Shown: positions 8,186-17,442, counted from the first letter of the stretch. The stretch is DNA of 64,000 nt from Azospirillum sp. TSH58 (GCF_003119115.1 NZ_CP022364.1:2680001-2744000); one strand, 5' to 3'. Made by a program: numbers and translations. Notes: generated by a model not told the origin, from the sequence alone.

Positions 8186-10270
8186 ATGAAAAGGTTTGTT
8201 CCATTCCTGCTCGCCATCCTGGCCTTGGCCGCACCCGGAATGGGGAGGGCGGAGACCGGCGCCTGGGTCAAGTCCGGCCCGGTGGAGGCCCGGCTCGTCG
8301 CGTCGGTGCAGGGGGTGGGCGATCTCGCCAAAATCCCGCTGGGCCTGGAGGTCCGGCTGGAGCCCGGCTGGAAGACCTACTGGCGCACCCCCGGCGACGC
8401 CGGATTCGCGCCGCGGCTGGACTGGTCGGAGTCGCGCAACCTCAAGGCGACGGAGCTGATCTACCCGGCGCCGCACCGCTTCACCGTGCTGGGCTTCGAG
8501 ACGGCGGGCTACGACGCGGAAGTGCTGTTCCCCATCGCCGCCACTCCGGCGGAGCCGGGCAAGCCGCTGGACCTCGCGCTGAAGGCGGAACTGCTGGTCT
8601 GCTCGACCATCTGCGTGCCGGAGATGGTGGCACTCTCCCTGTCCATCCCCGAGGGACCGGCGGCGCCGGGGCCGTCGGCCAACGACATTGCCCGCGCCCA
8701 GTCCCTGGTGCCCGGCGACGGGCGGGCCTCCGGCCTGACCGTCACGGCGGTGCGCGGCCAGGGCGCCGCGCTGGAGGTCGAGGTGACCGCCCGCGAGCCG
8801 ATGGTCGCCCCCGACGTGTTCGTGGAGACCGACCCGCCGGTGACCTTCGCCGCGCCCAAGCCCCAGTTCCTCGACGGCGACCGGCGGGCGATCCTGCGGC
8901 TGGACGCGACCGACCCGACGCCCGGCCTCGACCTCGCCGGGCGGGCGATGACGCTGACGGTGGTGGACGGCAACCGGTCGGTGGAGGCTCCGGCGACCGC
9001 CGCGGCCGGGCTGGGCGGAGGCGCCGGGGCGGCTCCGGCGGGGCTGCTGGCCATGCTGGGCGTCGCCCTGCTGGGCGGGCTGATCCTGAACCTGATGCCC
9101 TGCGTGCTGCCGGTGCTGTCGCTGAAGCTGTTGTCCATCGTCCAGCATGGTGGACGGGCGCCCGCGGCGGTGCGCGCGGGTTTCCTGGCCTCGGCGGCGG
9201 GCATCCTGACCTCCTTCCTGATCCTCGCCGGGGCGCTGGTCGCGGTGAAGGCGGCGGGTGGTGCGGTGGGCTGGGGCATCCAGTTCCAGCAGCCGCTGTT
9301 CCTCGTCTTCATGGTCGTCCTGGTGACCCTGTTCGCCGCCAACCTGTGGGGCCTGTTCGAGCTTCCGCTGCCGCGCGCCATCGCCGACCGGATGGGCGGG
9401 CCGGAGGGACAAGGATTGGGTGGACAGTTCGTCACCGGCGCCTTCGCCACGCTGCTCGCCACGCCCTGCTCCGCGCCCTTCCTGGGGACGGCGGTGGGCT
9501 TCGCCCTGGCCCGCGGGGCGCTGGAGGTGTTCGCCATCTTCGCCGCGCTCGGCGTCGGGCTGGCGCTGCCCTATCTGCTGATCGCCGCCTTCCCGCGCGC
9601 CGCGCGCCTGCTGCCGCGCCCGGGGCGCTGGATGGTGGCGCTGCGCCGGGTGCTGGGCGGGGCGCTGGCCCTGACCGCGCTCTGGCTGCTGTCGGTGCTG
9701 GTCGTGCAGGTGGGCGAGGTGCCGGCGCTGGCCGTCGCCGTGCTGATGGGCGGGCTGGTCGCCTCGTTGTGGCTGGGCCGCCGGCTGGCGGAGACGGCGC
9801 GCTGGGCCGGGGCGGCGCTGGCCGGGCTGCTCGCCGTGGTCGCCTTCGCGGTGCCCGCCGTCTTCGGCCCCTCGGCCGGGGCGGCTCCGGTGGCCGAGAG
9901 CGCGGCGGCGCGCTGGACCGTCTTCGACGAGGCGGCGATCCGCGAGCAGGTGGCCGCCGGTCGGATCGTCTTCGTGGACGTCACCGCCGACTGGTGCATC
10001 ACCTGCCAGGCGAACAAGAAGCTGGTGCTGAACCGCGGCACCGTCGCGCAGCGGCTGGAGGACGCCGGGACGGTGACCGCCATGCGCGCCGACTGGACCC
10101 GCCCGGACGAGTCCATCGCCCGCTATCTTGCCCGACACGGCCGCTATGGCATTCCCTTCAACATCGTCTATGGTCCGGGGGCTCCGGAGGGCATCGCGCT
10201 TCCGGAACTGCTGACCGAGGGCGCCGTCCTGGACGCGCTCGACCGGGCATCCGGCAAGATCAAAAGCTGA
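8186..10270 (+). CDS. ScsB/DsbD-type thiol:disulfide interchange protein
   Basis: About 694 residues that carry electrons from cytoplasmic thioredoxin to periplasmic thiol proteins. An N-terminal signal peptide (MKRFVPFLLAILALAAP) is followed by a periplasmic DsbD-alpha/ScsB-like domain with the CSTICVPE cysteines. Then come about eight membrane helices with the paired cysteines in NLMPCVLPVLSLK and ATPCSAPFLG. The C-terminal thioredoxin domain has DWCITCQANK. The sequence is closer to ScsB than to E. coli DsbD by its long N-terminal region. ATG at 8168 is an alternative start. The peroxiredoxin gene follows 29 bases later, so the two may form a redox operon. Confidence 0.92.
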   Translation: MKRFVPFLLAILALAAPGMGRAETGAWVKSGPVEARLVASVQGVGDLAKIPLGLEVRLEPGWKTYWRTPGDAGFAPRLDWSESRNLKATELIYPAPHRFTVLGFETAGYDAEVLFPIAATPAEPGKPLDLALKAELLVCSTICVPEMVALSLSIPEGPAAPGPSANDIARAQSLVPGDGRASGLTVTAVRGQGAALEVEVTAREPMVAPDVFVETDPPVTFAAPKPQFLDGDRRAILRLDATDPTPGLDLAGRAMTLTVVDGNRSVEAPATAAAGLGGGAGAAPAGLLAMLGVALLGGLILNLMPCVLPVLSLKLLSIVQHGGRAPAAVRAGFLASAAGILTSFLILAGALVAVKAAGGAVGWGIQFQQPLFLVFMVVLVTLFAANLWGLFELPLPRAIADRMGGPEGQGLGGQFVTGAFATLLATPCSAPFLGTAVGFALARGALEVFAIFAALGVGLALPYLLIAAFPRAARLLPRPGRWMVALRRVLGGALALTALWLLSVLVVQVGEVPALAVAVLMGGLVASLWLGRRLAETARWAGAALAGLLAVVAFAVPAVFGPSAGAAPVAESAAARWTVFDEAAIREQVAAGRIVFVDVTADWCITCQANKKLVLNRGTVAQRLEDAGTVTAMRADWTRPDESIARYLARHGRYGIPFNIVYGPGAPEGIALPELLTEGAVLDALDRASGKIKS

Positions 10271-10299
10271 AACACAAAAAATTTGGGAGTTCAGGAGAC

Positions 10300-10782
10300 A
10301 TGACCATTCAAGTGGGCGAGGCCATCCCGTCCGTCACGCTGAAGCATCTGACCGACAACGGGATGCAGGACATCACCACCGACGCGCTGTTCAAGGGCAA
10401 GACGGTGGTGCTGTTCTCCGTGCCGGGCGCCTTCACCCCGACCTGCTCCGCCAAGCATCTGCCGGGCTTCGTCCAGAAGGCCGAGGACCTGAAGGCCAAG
10501 GGCGTGGACGACATCGTCTGCCTCGCCGTCAACGACCCCTTCGTGATGCGCGCCTGGGGTGAGAAGAACGGGGTCGGCGGCAAGGTCACCATGCTGCCGG
10601 ACGGCAACGCCGCGCTGACCCAGGCGCTGGGCCTGACGATGGACGGCACGGGCTACGGCCTCGGCCTGCGCGGCCAGCGCTTCGCCCTGGTCGCCAAGGA
10701 CGGCAAGGTCACCCACCTCGCCGTGGAGAAGCCGGGCCAGTTCGAGGTGTCCTCGGCGGACGCGGTGCTGGGGGTGTTGTAA
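10300..10782 (+). CDS. Peroxiredoxin (Prx5-type, AhpC/TSA family)
   Basis: A 160-residue thiol peroxidase that reduces peroxides. The peroxidatic cysteine is Cys49 in PGAFTPTCSAKH, the hallmark of the Prx5/type II group. A second cysteine lies in DDIVCLAV. The arginine-containing GLRGQRFALV segment completes the active site. GGAG at 10294-10297 precedes the ATG. No signal peptide is present, so it is cytoplasmic. The electron donor is probably glutathione or glutaredoxin, but this is inferred from the family. A paired palindromic element lies directly downstream. Confidence 0.94.
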   Translation: MTIQVGEAIPSVTLKHLTDNGMQDITTDALFKGKTVVLFSVPGAFTPTCSAKHLPGFVQKAEDLKAKGVDDIVCLAVNDPFVMRAWGEKNGVGGKVTMLPDGNAALTQALGLTMDGTGYGLGLRGQRFALVAKDGKVTHLAVEKPGQFEVSSADAVLGVL

Positions 10783-10789
10783 GGGGGCT

Positions 10790-10911
10790 TAACCCTCTCC
10801 CCTCTGGGGAGAGGGTGGCCCGGAGGGCCGGTGAGGGGGGTGGGCTTGTGCCGGACGTTCCGCCGCGCGCAACCCCCTCACCCTAACCCTCTCCCCGGAG
10901 GGGAGAGGGGA
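10790..10911. repeat. Paired palindromic intergenic element (copy 3)
   Basis: The left unit (ACCCTCTCCCC...GGGGAGAGGG, 10791-10815) has an attached GGCCC/GGGCC hairpin at 10817-10829. The right unit, CCCTCACCCTAACCCTCTCC with its palindrome, ends at 10911 in the opposite orientation. It lies between the convergent peroxiredoxin and CoA-ligase genes, where a bidirectional transcript-end function is plausible. Confidence 0.85.
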
Positions 10912-10931
10912 TCATTGGTACGCTTTTCCGT

Positions 10932-12530
10932 TCACCCCACCTTCGTGCGGTCCCAGGTGGTGTCGGCCACGCCGCGTTCCCGCAGCTTCGCCTTCTGCAC
11001 CTTGGCGGTCGGCGTCTTGGGGAAGGCGTCCACGATGTCGATGTAGCGCGGCTGGGCGTAGCGCGGCAGTTCGCGCTCGGCGAAGGCCGCCACGGCCTCC
11101 GGCGTCAGGGCGGCGCCGGGTGCCGCGACCAGGGCGACCATGATCTCGTCCTCCGCCCCCGGAATGCCCGCCGGCACGGCGTAGGCCGCGACCTCCGCGA
11201 CGCCCTCCAGCCGCGACAGCACCGTCTCCACCTCGTAGGACGAGACGTTCTCGCCGCGGCGGCGGATGCAGTCTTTGATGCGGTCGACGAAGGTGACATA
11301 GCCCTCCGCGTCCATCACCGCCGCGTCGCCCGTGTGGAACCACAGGTTCCGCCACGCCTCCACCGTCTTGTCGGGCATCCGGTGATAGCCGGACAGGAAG
11401 CCGAAGGCCGCCTTCGGGCGCACCATGACCTCGCCGACCTGGCCGCGCGGCACCGGGATGTCCGTCTGCGGGTCGCGGATCTCCACCTCGAAATAGCGGT
11501 CGTAGACCTTGCCGCAGGTGCCGGGGCGCGGCTTGCCCATCTCGGCGTAGAGCGGGATGTTCACCTCGGTCATGCCGTAGAGGCTGATGACGTCGCGCAC
11601 GCCGAAGCGCTCGCGCAGCACCCGCTCGGTGTCCGCCGGGTTGGGGGCGGCGCCGACGAGGCGCAGGGGATGGTCCCGGTCGTCCGGGCGCGGCGGCTGG
11701 GCCACCACGAAGGCGGTGACGGCGCCCAGCGAGTTGGTCACCGTGCAGCCGTGGCGCCGGATGTCGTCGAGCCACGCGGACGCGCTGAACCGCTCGCGCA
11801 GCACCGCCGACCCGCCGGAGATCATCGCGGCGTAGAGCTGCATGTAGAGCCCGTTGGCGTGGAACAGCGGCAGGCAGATGTAGAAGCGGTCCTCGTCGGT
11901 CAGCGCGAAATTGTCGATGGAGCCCAGCCCGAACAGAAAGCCGTGGCCGTGCGGCATCAGCACACCCTTCGACAGGCCGGTGGTGCCCGACGTGTACATG
12001 ATGCAGGCGTCGTCGCCGGCGCGGGGCAGGGGGCCGTCGTAGGGGGCGGCGCCGCGCCAGCCTTCCAGCGCGGTGTGCGGCGATCCGGCCACGGCGCCGG
12101 GCACCACCAGCCCACGCAGGGCGGTCAGGCGGGGTGCGATGTCGGTGATGCGGTCGGCCAGGGCGGCGTCGACCACCGCCAGGGCGGCCCCGGCGTTCTC
12201 CAGCTGGTGCTCCAGGAAGCCGCCCTTCAGCTCCGTGTTCAGAGCGACCATGACGGCGCCCAGCCGCCCCAGCCCCAGCCACACGCGCACGAAATCCAAC
12301 CCGTTCGGCAGCATCACCGCCACCGTGTCGCCCGGCTTCACGCCCAGCCCGGCAAAGAATCCGGCGACGCGGGCAGCCTGCTCCTGCGCCTCGGCGTAGG
12401 TCAGGGACTCGCCGTCCTTCTCCTTGCCGCCGATCATCGTGACGAAGGTCTTGCCGCCGCGTTCGGCGGCCTGATGGGCCAGCACCTCGGGCAGCACCCA
12501 GCGGGCTTCGTTCCGCAAATGCGGATACAT
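10932..12530 (-). CDS. AMP-dependent acyl-CoA synthetase/ligase
   Basis: A 532-residue adenylate-forming enzyme that activates a carboxylic acid to its CoA thioester. The ATP-binding P-loop is MYTSGTTGLSKGV. The later conserved motifs are YGMTE, WFHTGD and the C-terminal PKTPTAKVQKAKL with the adenylating lysine. The overall character resembles crotonobetaine/carnitine-CoA ligase (CaiC) and related acid ligases. The true acid substrate cannot be read from sequence. A GGAGGAG site precedes the ATG. It lies downstream of rnhA on the same strand with a 110-base gap, so it is probably a separate unit. Confidence 0.9.
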   Translation of the reverse strand: MYPHLRNEARWVLPEVLAHQAAERGGKTFVTMIGGKEKDGESLTYAEAQEQAARVAGFFAGLGVKPGDTVAVMLPNGLDFVRVWLGLGRLGAVMVALNTELKGGFLEHQLENAGAALAVVDAALADRITDIAPRLTALRGLVVPGAVAGSPHTALEGWRGAAPYDGPLPRAGDDACIMYTSGTTGLSKGVLMPHGHGFLFGLGSIDNFALTDEDRFYICLPLFHANGLYMQLYAAMISGGSAVLRERFSASAWLDDIRRHGCTVTNSLGAVTAFVVAQPPRPDDRDHPLRLVGAAPNPADTERVLRERFGVRDVISLYGMTEVNIPLYAEMGKPRPGTCGKVYDRYFEVEIRDPQTDIPVPRGQVGEVMVRPKAAFGFLSGYHRMPDKTVEAWRNLWFHTGDAAVMDAEGYVTFVDRIKDCIRRRGENVSSYEVETVLSRLEGVAEVAAYAVPAGIPGAEDEIMVALVAAPGAALTPEAVAAFAERELPRYAQPRYIDIVDAFPKTPTAKVQKAKLRERGVADTTWDRTKVG

Positions 12531-12624
12531 CTCGGTCTCCTCCCAACGATCTTTCGTCGTTCGTTATCGGAGGGAGCCTAGCGGGACGGCGGGTCCGCCG
12601 TCCACAAACCCTTGAGGATGGTCA

Positions 12625-12639
12625 CCGTCCGCCGGACGG
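12625..12639 (-). repeat. Short perfect palindrome after rnhA
   Basis: CCGTCCG at 12625-12631 pairs with CGGACGG at 12633-12639, immediately downstream of the rnhA stop on the minus strand. There is no run of T after it, so it is at best a weak or factor-dependent transcript-end hairpin. Confidence 0.4.
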
Positions 12640-12640
12640 G

Positions 12641-13132
12641 TCAGCCCCGCGCGGCCTGCCGGACGTCGGCGACGCCCTGGCGGGCCAGCGCGTCGGCCCG
12701 CTCGTTCTCCGGATGGCCGGCGTGGCCGCGGACCCAGTGGAACTCGATGCGGTGCTGCCGCTTCGCCTCGTCCAGGCGGCGCCACAAATCCTCGTTCTTC
12801 ACCGGCTTCTTGTCGGCGGTCTTCCAGCCACGGGCCTTCCAGCCGTGAATCCACTGGGTGATGCCGTTCTTCACATACTCGCTGTCGGTGTAGAGCCGCA
12901 CCTCCATGGGCCGCTTCAGCGCTTCCAGCGCCTGGATGGCGGCCATCAGCTCCATGCGGTTGTTGGTGGTCGCCGGCTCGCCGCCGTACAGCTCCTTCTC
13001 CACCCCATTGTAGCGCAGGATGGCGCCCCAGCCGCCGGGGCCGGGGTTGCCGCTGCACGCGCCGTCGGTGAAGATGTCGACGGTCTTCGGCGCGCTTTTC
13101 TCACCGCCGTTGGTGTCCGTGCTGTCCGTCAT
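12641..13132 (-). CDS. rnhA: Ribonuclease HI
   Basis: A 163-residue RNase HI that cuts RNA in RNA-DNA hybrids. The catalytic acidic residues are visible in [27 protein letters not shown] and NERADALA, in the normal order. An 18-residue hydrophilic N-terminal extension precedes the fold. It starts four bases after the thrB stop, so thrB and rnhA are co-transcribed, as is typical of alphaproteobacteria. Confidence 0.97.
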   Translation of the reverse strand: MTDSTDTNGGEKSAPKTVDIFTDGACSGNPGPGGWGAILRYNGVEKELYGGEPATTNNRMELMAAIQALEALKRPMEVRLYTDSEYVKNGITQWIHGWKARGWKTADKKPVKNEDLWRRLDEAKRQHRIEFHWVRGHAGHPENERADALARQGVADVRQAARG

Positions 13133-13136
13133 GGCG

Positions 13137-14120
13137 TCAGACCTGATAGCTGCCGCCGTCGTCGAGCGCGTAGTCGCCGAGCCCGCGGACGGTCTGGTGG
13201 AAGCGCAGCTTGCGCAGATATTCCAACGGGTCCTTCGGGCGCACGAAGGCTCCCGGCGGATGGTTCAGCCAGTCGTAGAGGCGGGTCAGCAGGAAGCGCA
13301 GGGCGCTGCCGCGGCACAGCCAGGGCAGGGCGGCCAACTCCGCCGGCGACAGGGGGCGGACCTTCTGATAGCTGGTCAGCAGCATCCGCGCCTTGGTGGC
13401 GTTGAACGACCCGTCGACCTCGAAACACCAGGCGTTCATGCAGATCGCGATGTCGTAGGCCAGGAAATCGTTGCAGGCGAAGTAGAAGTCGATCAGGCCG
13501 GACAGCCCGTCGCCGCGGAAGAACACGTTGTCGGGGAACAGGTCGGCGTGGATGACCCCGGACGGCAGGCCAGCGGGCCAGTTGGCCTCCAACGCCGCAA
13601 GCTCCGTCTCCAACGTCGCGCGCAGGTCGCGGGCCACCTCGTCGGCGCGCGGCGCGCATTTGCCGGCGAGATCCTTCCAGCCGTCCAGCGACAGGGCGTT
13701 GGGGCGCTCCATCCGGAAGTCGGCGACGGCCAGATGCAGGCGGGCCAGCGCCGTTCCCAGTTCCGCGCAGTGGTGCGGCGTGATGCGGCGCGGCCACATG
13801 CCGGCCAGGAAGGTGACGATCACCGCCGGACGCCCGGCCAGCTCGCGCAGGGCCTGCCCGTCCGTTCCCTGGACCGGCAGCGGGCAGGCGATGCCCTTGT
13901 CGGCCAGATGCTCCATCAGGCCCAGGAAGAAGGGCAGATCCTCCCGCCGGGTGCGCTTCTCGTAGAGCGTCAGGATGTAGGGGCCGCGCTCCGTCACCAG
14001 GAGGAAGTTGGAATTCTCCACCCCCTCCGCGATGCCCTTGCAGGACAGGACGGCGCCCAGATCGTACTGGGCGATGAAAGCGTTCAGCTCGTCGTCGGTG
14101 ACTTCGGTGTATACGGCCAT
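13137..14120 (-). CDS. thrB: Homoserine kinase (ThrB, aminoglycoside-phosphotransferase fold)
   Basis: Phosphorylates homoserine to O-phosphohomoserine, the substrate of the ThrC encoded at 3740. At 327 residues it belongs to the APH-fold type of alphaproteobacteria and not the GHMP type of E. coli. The start resembles the family ([20 protein letters not shown]). The catalytic loop is [14 protein letters not shown], followed by [11 protein letters not shown] for metal binding. It lies between a Uma2 gene and rnhA on the minus strand. Confidence 0.95.
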   Translation of the reverse strand: MAVYTEVTDDELNAFIAQYDLGAVLSCKGIAEGVENSNFLLVTERGPYILTLYEKRTRREDLPFFLGLMEHLADKGIACPLPVQGTDGQALRELAGRPAVIVTFLAGMWPRRITPHHCAELGTALARLHLAVADFRMERPNALSLDGWKDLAGKCAPRADEVARDLRATLETELAALEANWPAGLPSGVIHADLFPDNVFFRGDGLSGLIDFYFACNDFLAYDIAICMNAWCFEVDGSFNATKARMLLTSYQKVRPLSPAELAALPWLCRGSALRFLLTRLYDWLNHPPGAFVRPKDPLEYLRKLRFHQTVRGLGDYALDDGGSYQV

Positions 14121-14180
14121 GCCAGCGCCTTACCGGGATTCGGAGCGCCGGTCAATGGTGGCGCGGCCGTTCACCCCTGG

Positions 14181-14217
14181 GCCGCTCGCACTTGTGCCGC
14201 TCGCACTTGAGCCGCTC
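14181..14217. repeat. Tandem 15-bp repeat overlapping the Uma2 stop codon
   Basis: Read on the minus strand, GAGCGGCTCAAGTGC (14217-14203) is followed by GAGCGGCACAAGTGC (14202-14188) and a partial third copy GAGCGGC (14187-14181). The GA of the first copy is the GA of the Uma2 TGA stop. This is the same placement as the arrays at 7347, 24449 and 34621. Confidence 0.85.
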
Positions 14218-14788
14218 ACAGGGCGATGCCGTCGTAAAGCGCCGCCAGGGGAAGCTCCGCCCCGATGGAGGCCAGCGGAAGGGTGGCGTCGTCGGTGAAA
14301 TCCTCGACGATCCAGCGCCGCCCGTCGCGGCGCCAGAGCTGCGCCCGGACGGCGCGGCTGTCCACCAGCAGAACCTCCTGCACCGAGGGGATCTGCATGT
14401 AGTCGGGCACCTTGGTGCCGCGGTCGTGGCTGGCCGTGCTCTCCGACAAAATCTCGACCACCAGCACCGGATTCGGCGTCGAGCGCTGGCCGGGCTGGTG
14501 GGGCGAGCAGGTGACGGCGATGTCGGCCTCGTAGAAGCGGTCGGCGCGGTCGTCGCGTTCGATGGCCGTTTCCGTCAAGACTCGACAGGGTGGGCGGAGA
14601 CGCATGCCGATAGCGATGATGATCGCCGCCGTCAGTCGGCTGTGCGCCTGGCTGCAAGGGCTCATCGCCCGCGGTCGCCCGCCGACCAGCTCATAGCGCG
14701 TATCCGGCTCCTGCCGGTCGGCCCAGGCGAGGAATTCGTCGATGTCCATCTTCTGGATAGCCGGCTTCTGGATGGCGGGCGCGCCCAT
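14216..14788 (-). CDS. Uma2 family endonuclease-like protein (DUF820)
   Basis: A 190-residue Uma2/DUF820 protein, a PD-(D/E)xK nuclease-fold family of unknown biological role. The motif residues are visible in YEADIAV (Asp), VLVVEILSEST (Glu) and GTKVPDYM (Lys). The N-terminal DEFLAWADRQEPDTRYELVGG matches the family's entry segment. GGAGGAG precedes the ATG. It interrupts the usual ispH-thrB-rnhA order, and its stop codon carries a tandem 15-bp repeat, so it is likely an acquired gene. Confidence 0.88.
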   Translation of the reverse strand: MGAPAIQKPAIQKMDIDEFLAWADRQEPDTRYELVGGRPRAMSPCSQAHSRLTAAIIIAIGMRLRPPCRVLTETAIERDDRADRFYEADIAVTCSPHQPGQRSTPNPVLVVEILSESTASHDRGTKVPDYMQIPSVQEVLLVDSRAVRAQLWRRDGRRWIVEDFTDDATLPLASIGAELPLAALYDGIAL

Positions 14789-14820
14789 GAACGTCTCCTC
14801 CGCGAGGGCCGGTCCCCGGA

Positions 14821-15801
14821 TTATGCGTCCGCCGGGATCGGACGGGAAGGGGTGCCACCGTCCAGCAGCGACTTTGGCAGCTTGAAGGTGATGTCCTCGA
14901 AGGCGGTGCGCAGTTCCTCCACCGTGACGGCGTAGCGGGAGCGGGCGGCCTCGATGACCTCCTCCACCAGCACCTCGGGGGCCGACGCGCCGGCGGTGAT
15001 GCCCAGCGTGGCGACTCCGTCCAGCGCCGACCAGTCGATGTCCGCCGCGCGCTGGACGAGCTGGGCGCGCTGGCAGCCGTGGATCTTCGCCACCTCGACC
15101 AGCCGCTTGGAGTTGGAGGAGTTCGGCGCGCCCAGGACCAGCAGGGCGTCCACCTTCGGCGCGATGGCCTTCACCGCCTGCTGGCGGTTGGTGGTGGCGT
15201 AGCAGATGTCCTCCTTCTTCGGCCCGCCGATGGACGGGAAGCGGGCCTGGAGGGCGGTGACGATGCTCGCCGTCTCGTCCACCGACAGGGTGGTCTGGGT
15301 GGCGTAGGCGAGATTCTCCGGGTCGTCCACCTGGACCGTCGCCACGTCCTCCACCGTCTCCACCAGAACCACGGCGCCCTGGGGAAGCTGGCCCATGGTG
15401 CCGATGACCTCCGGGTGGCCGGCGTGGCCGATCAGGACGATCTGGCGCCCCTCGTTGAAGTGGCGCTCGGCCTCGCGGTGCACCTTGCTGACCAGCGGGC
15501 AGGTGGCGTCGAGGTAGAACAGGCCGCGCTGCTCCGCCGCCGCCGGGACCGACTTCGGCACGCCGTGGGCGGAGAAGACCACCGGCACGCCGTCGGGCAC
15601 CTGATCCAGCTCGTCCACGAAGATGGCGCCCTTGGCCTCCAGGCTCTGCACCACGAAGCGGTTGTGGACGATCTCGTGCCGGACATAGACGGGGGCGCCG
15701 AACCGCTCCAGCGCCACCTCCACGATCTGGATCGCGCGGTCCACGCCGGCGCAGAAGCCACGGGGGGCCGCGAGCAGGATGGTCAGGGGCGTCTGGGTCA
15801 T
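14821..15801 (-). CDS. ispH: 4-hydroxy-3-methylbut-2-enyl diphosphate reductase
   Basis: The last enzyme of the MEP isoprenoid pathway, forming IPP and DMAPP with a [4Fe-4S] cluster. The three cluster cysteines are in [24 protein letters not shown] and [11 protein letters not shown], and the substrate motif [11 protein letters not shown] is present. Length is 326 residues, normal for IspH. The ATG at 15801 gives the standard [11 protein letters not shown] start. A longer frame to 15912 is not family-like. It heads the minus-strand run ispH, Uma2, thrB, rnhA. Confidence 0.97.
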   Translation of the reverse strand: MTQTPLTILLAAPRGFCAGVDRAIQIVEVALERFGAPVYVRHEIVHNRFVVQSLEAKGAIFVDELDQVPDGVPVVFSAHGVPKSVPAAAEQRGLFYLDATCPLVSKVHREAERHFNEGRQIVLIGHAGHPEVIGTMGQLPQGAVVLVETVEDVATVQVDDPENLAYATQTTLSVDETASIVTALQARFPSIGGPKKEDICYATTNRQQAVKAIAPKVDALLVLGAPNSSNSKRLVEVAKIHGCQRAQLVQRAADIDWSALDGVATLGITAGASAPEVLVEEVIEAARSRYAVTVEELRTAFEDITFKLPKSLLDGGTPSRPIPADA

Positions 15802-15936
15802 GCGCGTCGTTCCGGTGTCTCGAAAAAAGGGGCCGTATGGGTTCGTACGTTGGAGCGGCGGCGTGGCCTTGTGCCGGCCCCACCGCTTCTCTAAAGTCGT
15901 GGCAGAACACACCCTTCCAACCGTTAGGCCAGACCG

Positions 15937-16536
15937 ATGGACCGCCGCCGCGACCGTAATATAGGAACCCCCGCCCGGAAAAGCCCGCGGGCGCTTGCAT
16001 TCGCGAGTCTCGGTGCAGGGTTCGGCGTCTTGGCGCTCACCGGCTGCTCCGGACTCGGGGGCGGCAGCAGCGCGCCGGCGGACGCGGCCTTGGCCTGTCC
16101 GAAGGTGTCCATCGTCCGCGATCTGGCGGAGGTCACCCAGTTCCGCAACGGCGGCGGGCGCGACCTGACGGACGTGACCTCCCGCGCGGCGCTGGCCGAC
16201 TATTCCGGCAACTGCGACTACACCAGCGATGGCGTCACGGTGAACGTGAACGTCTTCCTGATCGCGGAGCGCGGGCCGGCGATGCAGGGCAACACGGCGA
16301 ACTACCGTTATTTCGTCGCCGTCGCAAAGCCGGGCGAGGAGACGCCGACCACCAAGACGGAGTTCGACACCTCTGTGACCTTCGATGCCGGCAAGCTCCG
16401 CTCCGGCAGCCGCGAGGAGCTGGCGCCGAAGATCCCGTTGCCCAAGGACGCCAATGGCAAGGATTGGAAGATTTTCCTGGGCTTCCAGTTGACGCCGGAG
16501 CAGCTGGCCTTTAACCGGGCGCAGGTGAAGCAGTAA
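15937..16536 (+). CDS. Predicted lipoprotein of unknown function
   Basis: A 199-residue exported protein. A basic N-terminus, a hydrophobic core and the lipobox LTGC (near residues 34-37) predict lipidation at the inner or outer membrane. The mature part has [25 protein letters not shown] and ends [16 protein letters not shown], a pattern seen in uncharacterised alphaproteobacterial lipoproteins. It diverges from ispH. A hairpin with T-run lies after the stop. Confidence 0.78.
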   Translation: MDRRRDRNIGTPARKSPRALAFASLGAGFGVLALTGCSGLGGGSSAPADAALACPKVSIVRDLAEVTQFRNGGGRDLTDVTSRAALADYSGNCDYTSDGVTVNVNVFLIAERGPAMQGNTANYRYFVAVAKPGEETPTTKTEFDTSVTFDAGKLRSGSREELAPKIPLPKDANGKDWKIFLGFQLTPEQLAFNRAQVKQ

Positions 16537-16547
16537 TCATGAATTTC

Positions 16548-16586
16548 GCGGGTGCCGATAAACGATCAGCACCCGCAGCATGCTTT
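16548..16586 (+). terminator. Probable intrinsic terminator of the lipoprotein gene
   Basis: GCGGGTGC (16548-16555) pairs with GCACCCGC (16569-16576), and TTTT follows at 16583-16586. It lies 12 bases after the lipoprotein stop and before the convergent tail-fibre-like gene. Confidence 0.65.
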
Positions 16587-16608
16587 TCTAAAGTCGAGAA
16601 GAGCGCTA

Positions 16609-17442
16609 TCAGCCGACTTTTGCGGCGGTGAACCAAGTATAGGTTTGTCCTCCCTGGAGGTATGGGCTGGAACCTGCCGAACACCAACCGCGAACGTCAA
16701 CATAGTCGGCAATGCCGTTCAGGTAGATGATATCGGAAACTCCAACAGAACAAACATAGTTTGCCGCGTTCGTATCGATGCCGTGCATCGAGTGAGTGGC
16801 GTTATTCTTGCTAAGATAAGCGTAGATGAGTGATCCACTGGCCAGATTACGGTATTCTAGGTTCGCTTCAATCGAATAATACCCAGGCGACTTGGGCTGG
16901 AAGCGATGGTTGGTCGCGTCAAAACCGTTACCCAAATCGAATGTGGTGGTCGAAAAGTTAACGATGAAGTTGCTATTGAGTGGGGTGGATTGATTTGTGC
17001 CGCCAAGATGGGCGCGGCATGTTACGGAAGTCTGCTGCGGTGTCTGGTCCGTCAGCGCCCGTTCATCCACGATCACACTGTTATCGATTTTCTGCGTGAT
17101 GCTTTCCATGAACACCCGCGCCACCGGTAACTTGCCGGTGGGAATGGCCGGAGGGGTCAGGCTGTTGTTCGTGCCGGTCACGATGCTGGCGGCACCCGTG
17201 GCGCGGTCGATAACCACCCGGTCGATTCGAAACCCCGATGCCGGCGGTGCAAAGGACTCAATGACTTGGGCATTCACTTCCGTCAGGGTGGTGCCGTTCA
17301 GCAGATAGCCGGGGTCGAGCGCGATGGTCAGGTCCGGCAACACCTGGGCATGCGGGGCGAACGGCCCGACGATGCGCTGGGCGACGGCCCAGTTGGCGGT
17401 GCTCTGCGGCATATCGGTCGGGTTGAAGGTCTGGACGGCCAT
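16609..17442 (-). CDS. Tail-fibre-like protein with C1q-like C-terminal domain
   Basis: A 277-residue protein. The first about 135 residues (PSTANWAVAQ-like start, DLTIALDPGYLLNG, SGFRIDRVVIDRATG, TGKLPVARV) resemble N-terminal regions of phage tail or baseplate-attached proteins. The remainder (FDLGNGFDATNHRFQPKSPG, YYSIEANLEYR) resembles the C1q/TNF-like beta-sandwich used in receptor-binding tips. The ATG at 17442 has AAGGAGC upstream. The 3' half is clearly richer in A/T than the 5' half and than the neighbours, so the protein looks mosaic. No other phage gene is nearby. It could be a prophage remnant or a recruited surface-binding protein. Confidence 0.7.
   Translation of the reverse strand: MAVQTFNPTDMPQSTANWAVAQRIVGPFAPHAQVLPDLTIALDPGYLLNGTTLTEVNAQVIESFAPPASGFRIDRVVIDRATGAASIVTGTNNSLTPPAIPTGKLPVARVFMESITQKIDNSVIVDERALTDQTPQQTSVTCRAHLGGTNQSTPLNSNFIVNFSTTTFDLGNGFDATNHRFQPKSPGYYSIEANLEYRNLASGSLIYAYLSKNNATHSMHGIDTNAANYVCSVGVSDIIYLNGIADYVDVRGWCSAGSSPYLQGGQTYTWFTAAKVG

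Noticed and set aside
8033..10138. A 701-codon open frame on the minus strand
   Set aside because: It is the antisense frame of the ScsB/DsbD-type gene. The plus-strand frame has a signal peptide, membrane helices and CxxC motifs, whereas this one is low-complexity His/Arg/Gly.
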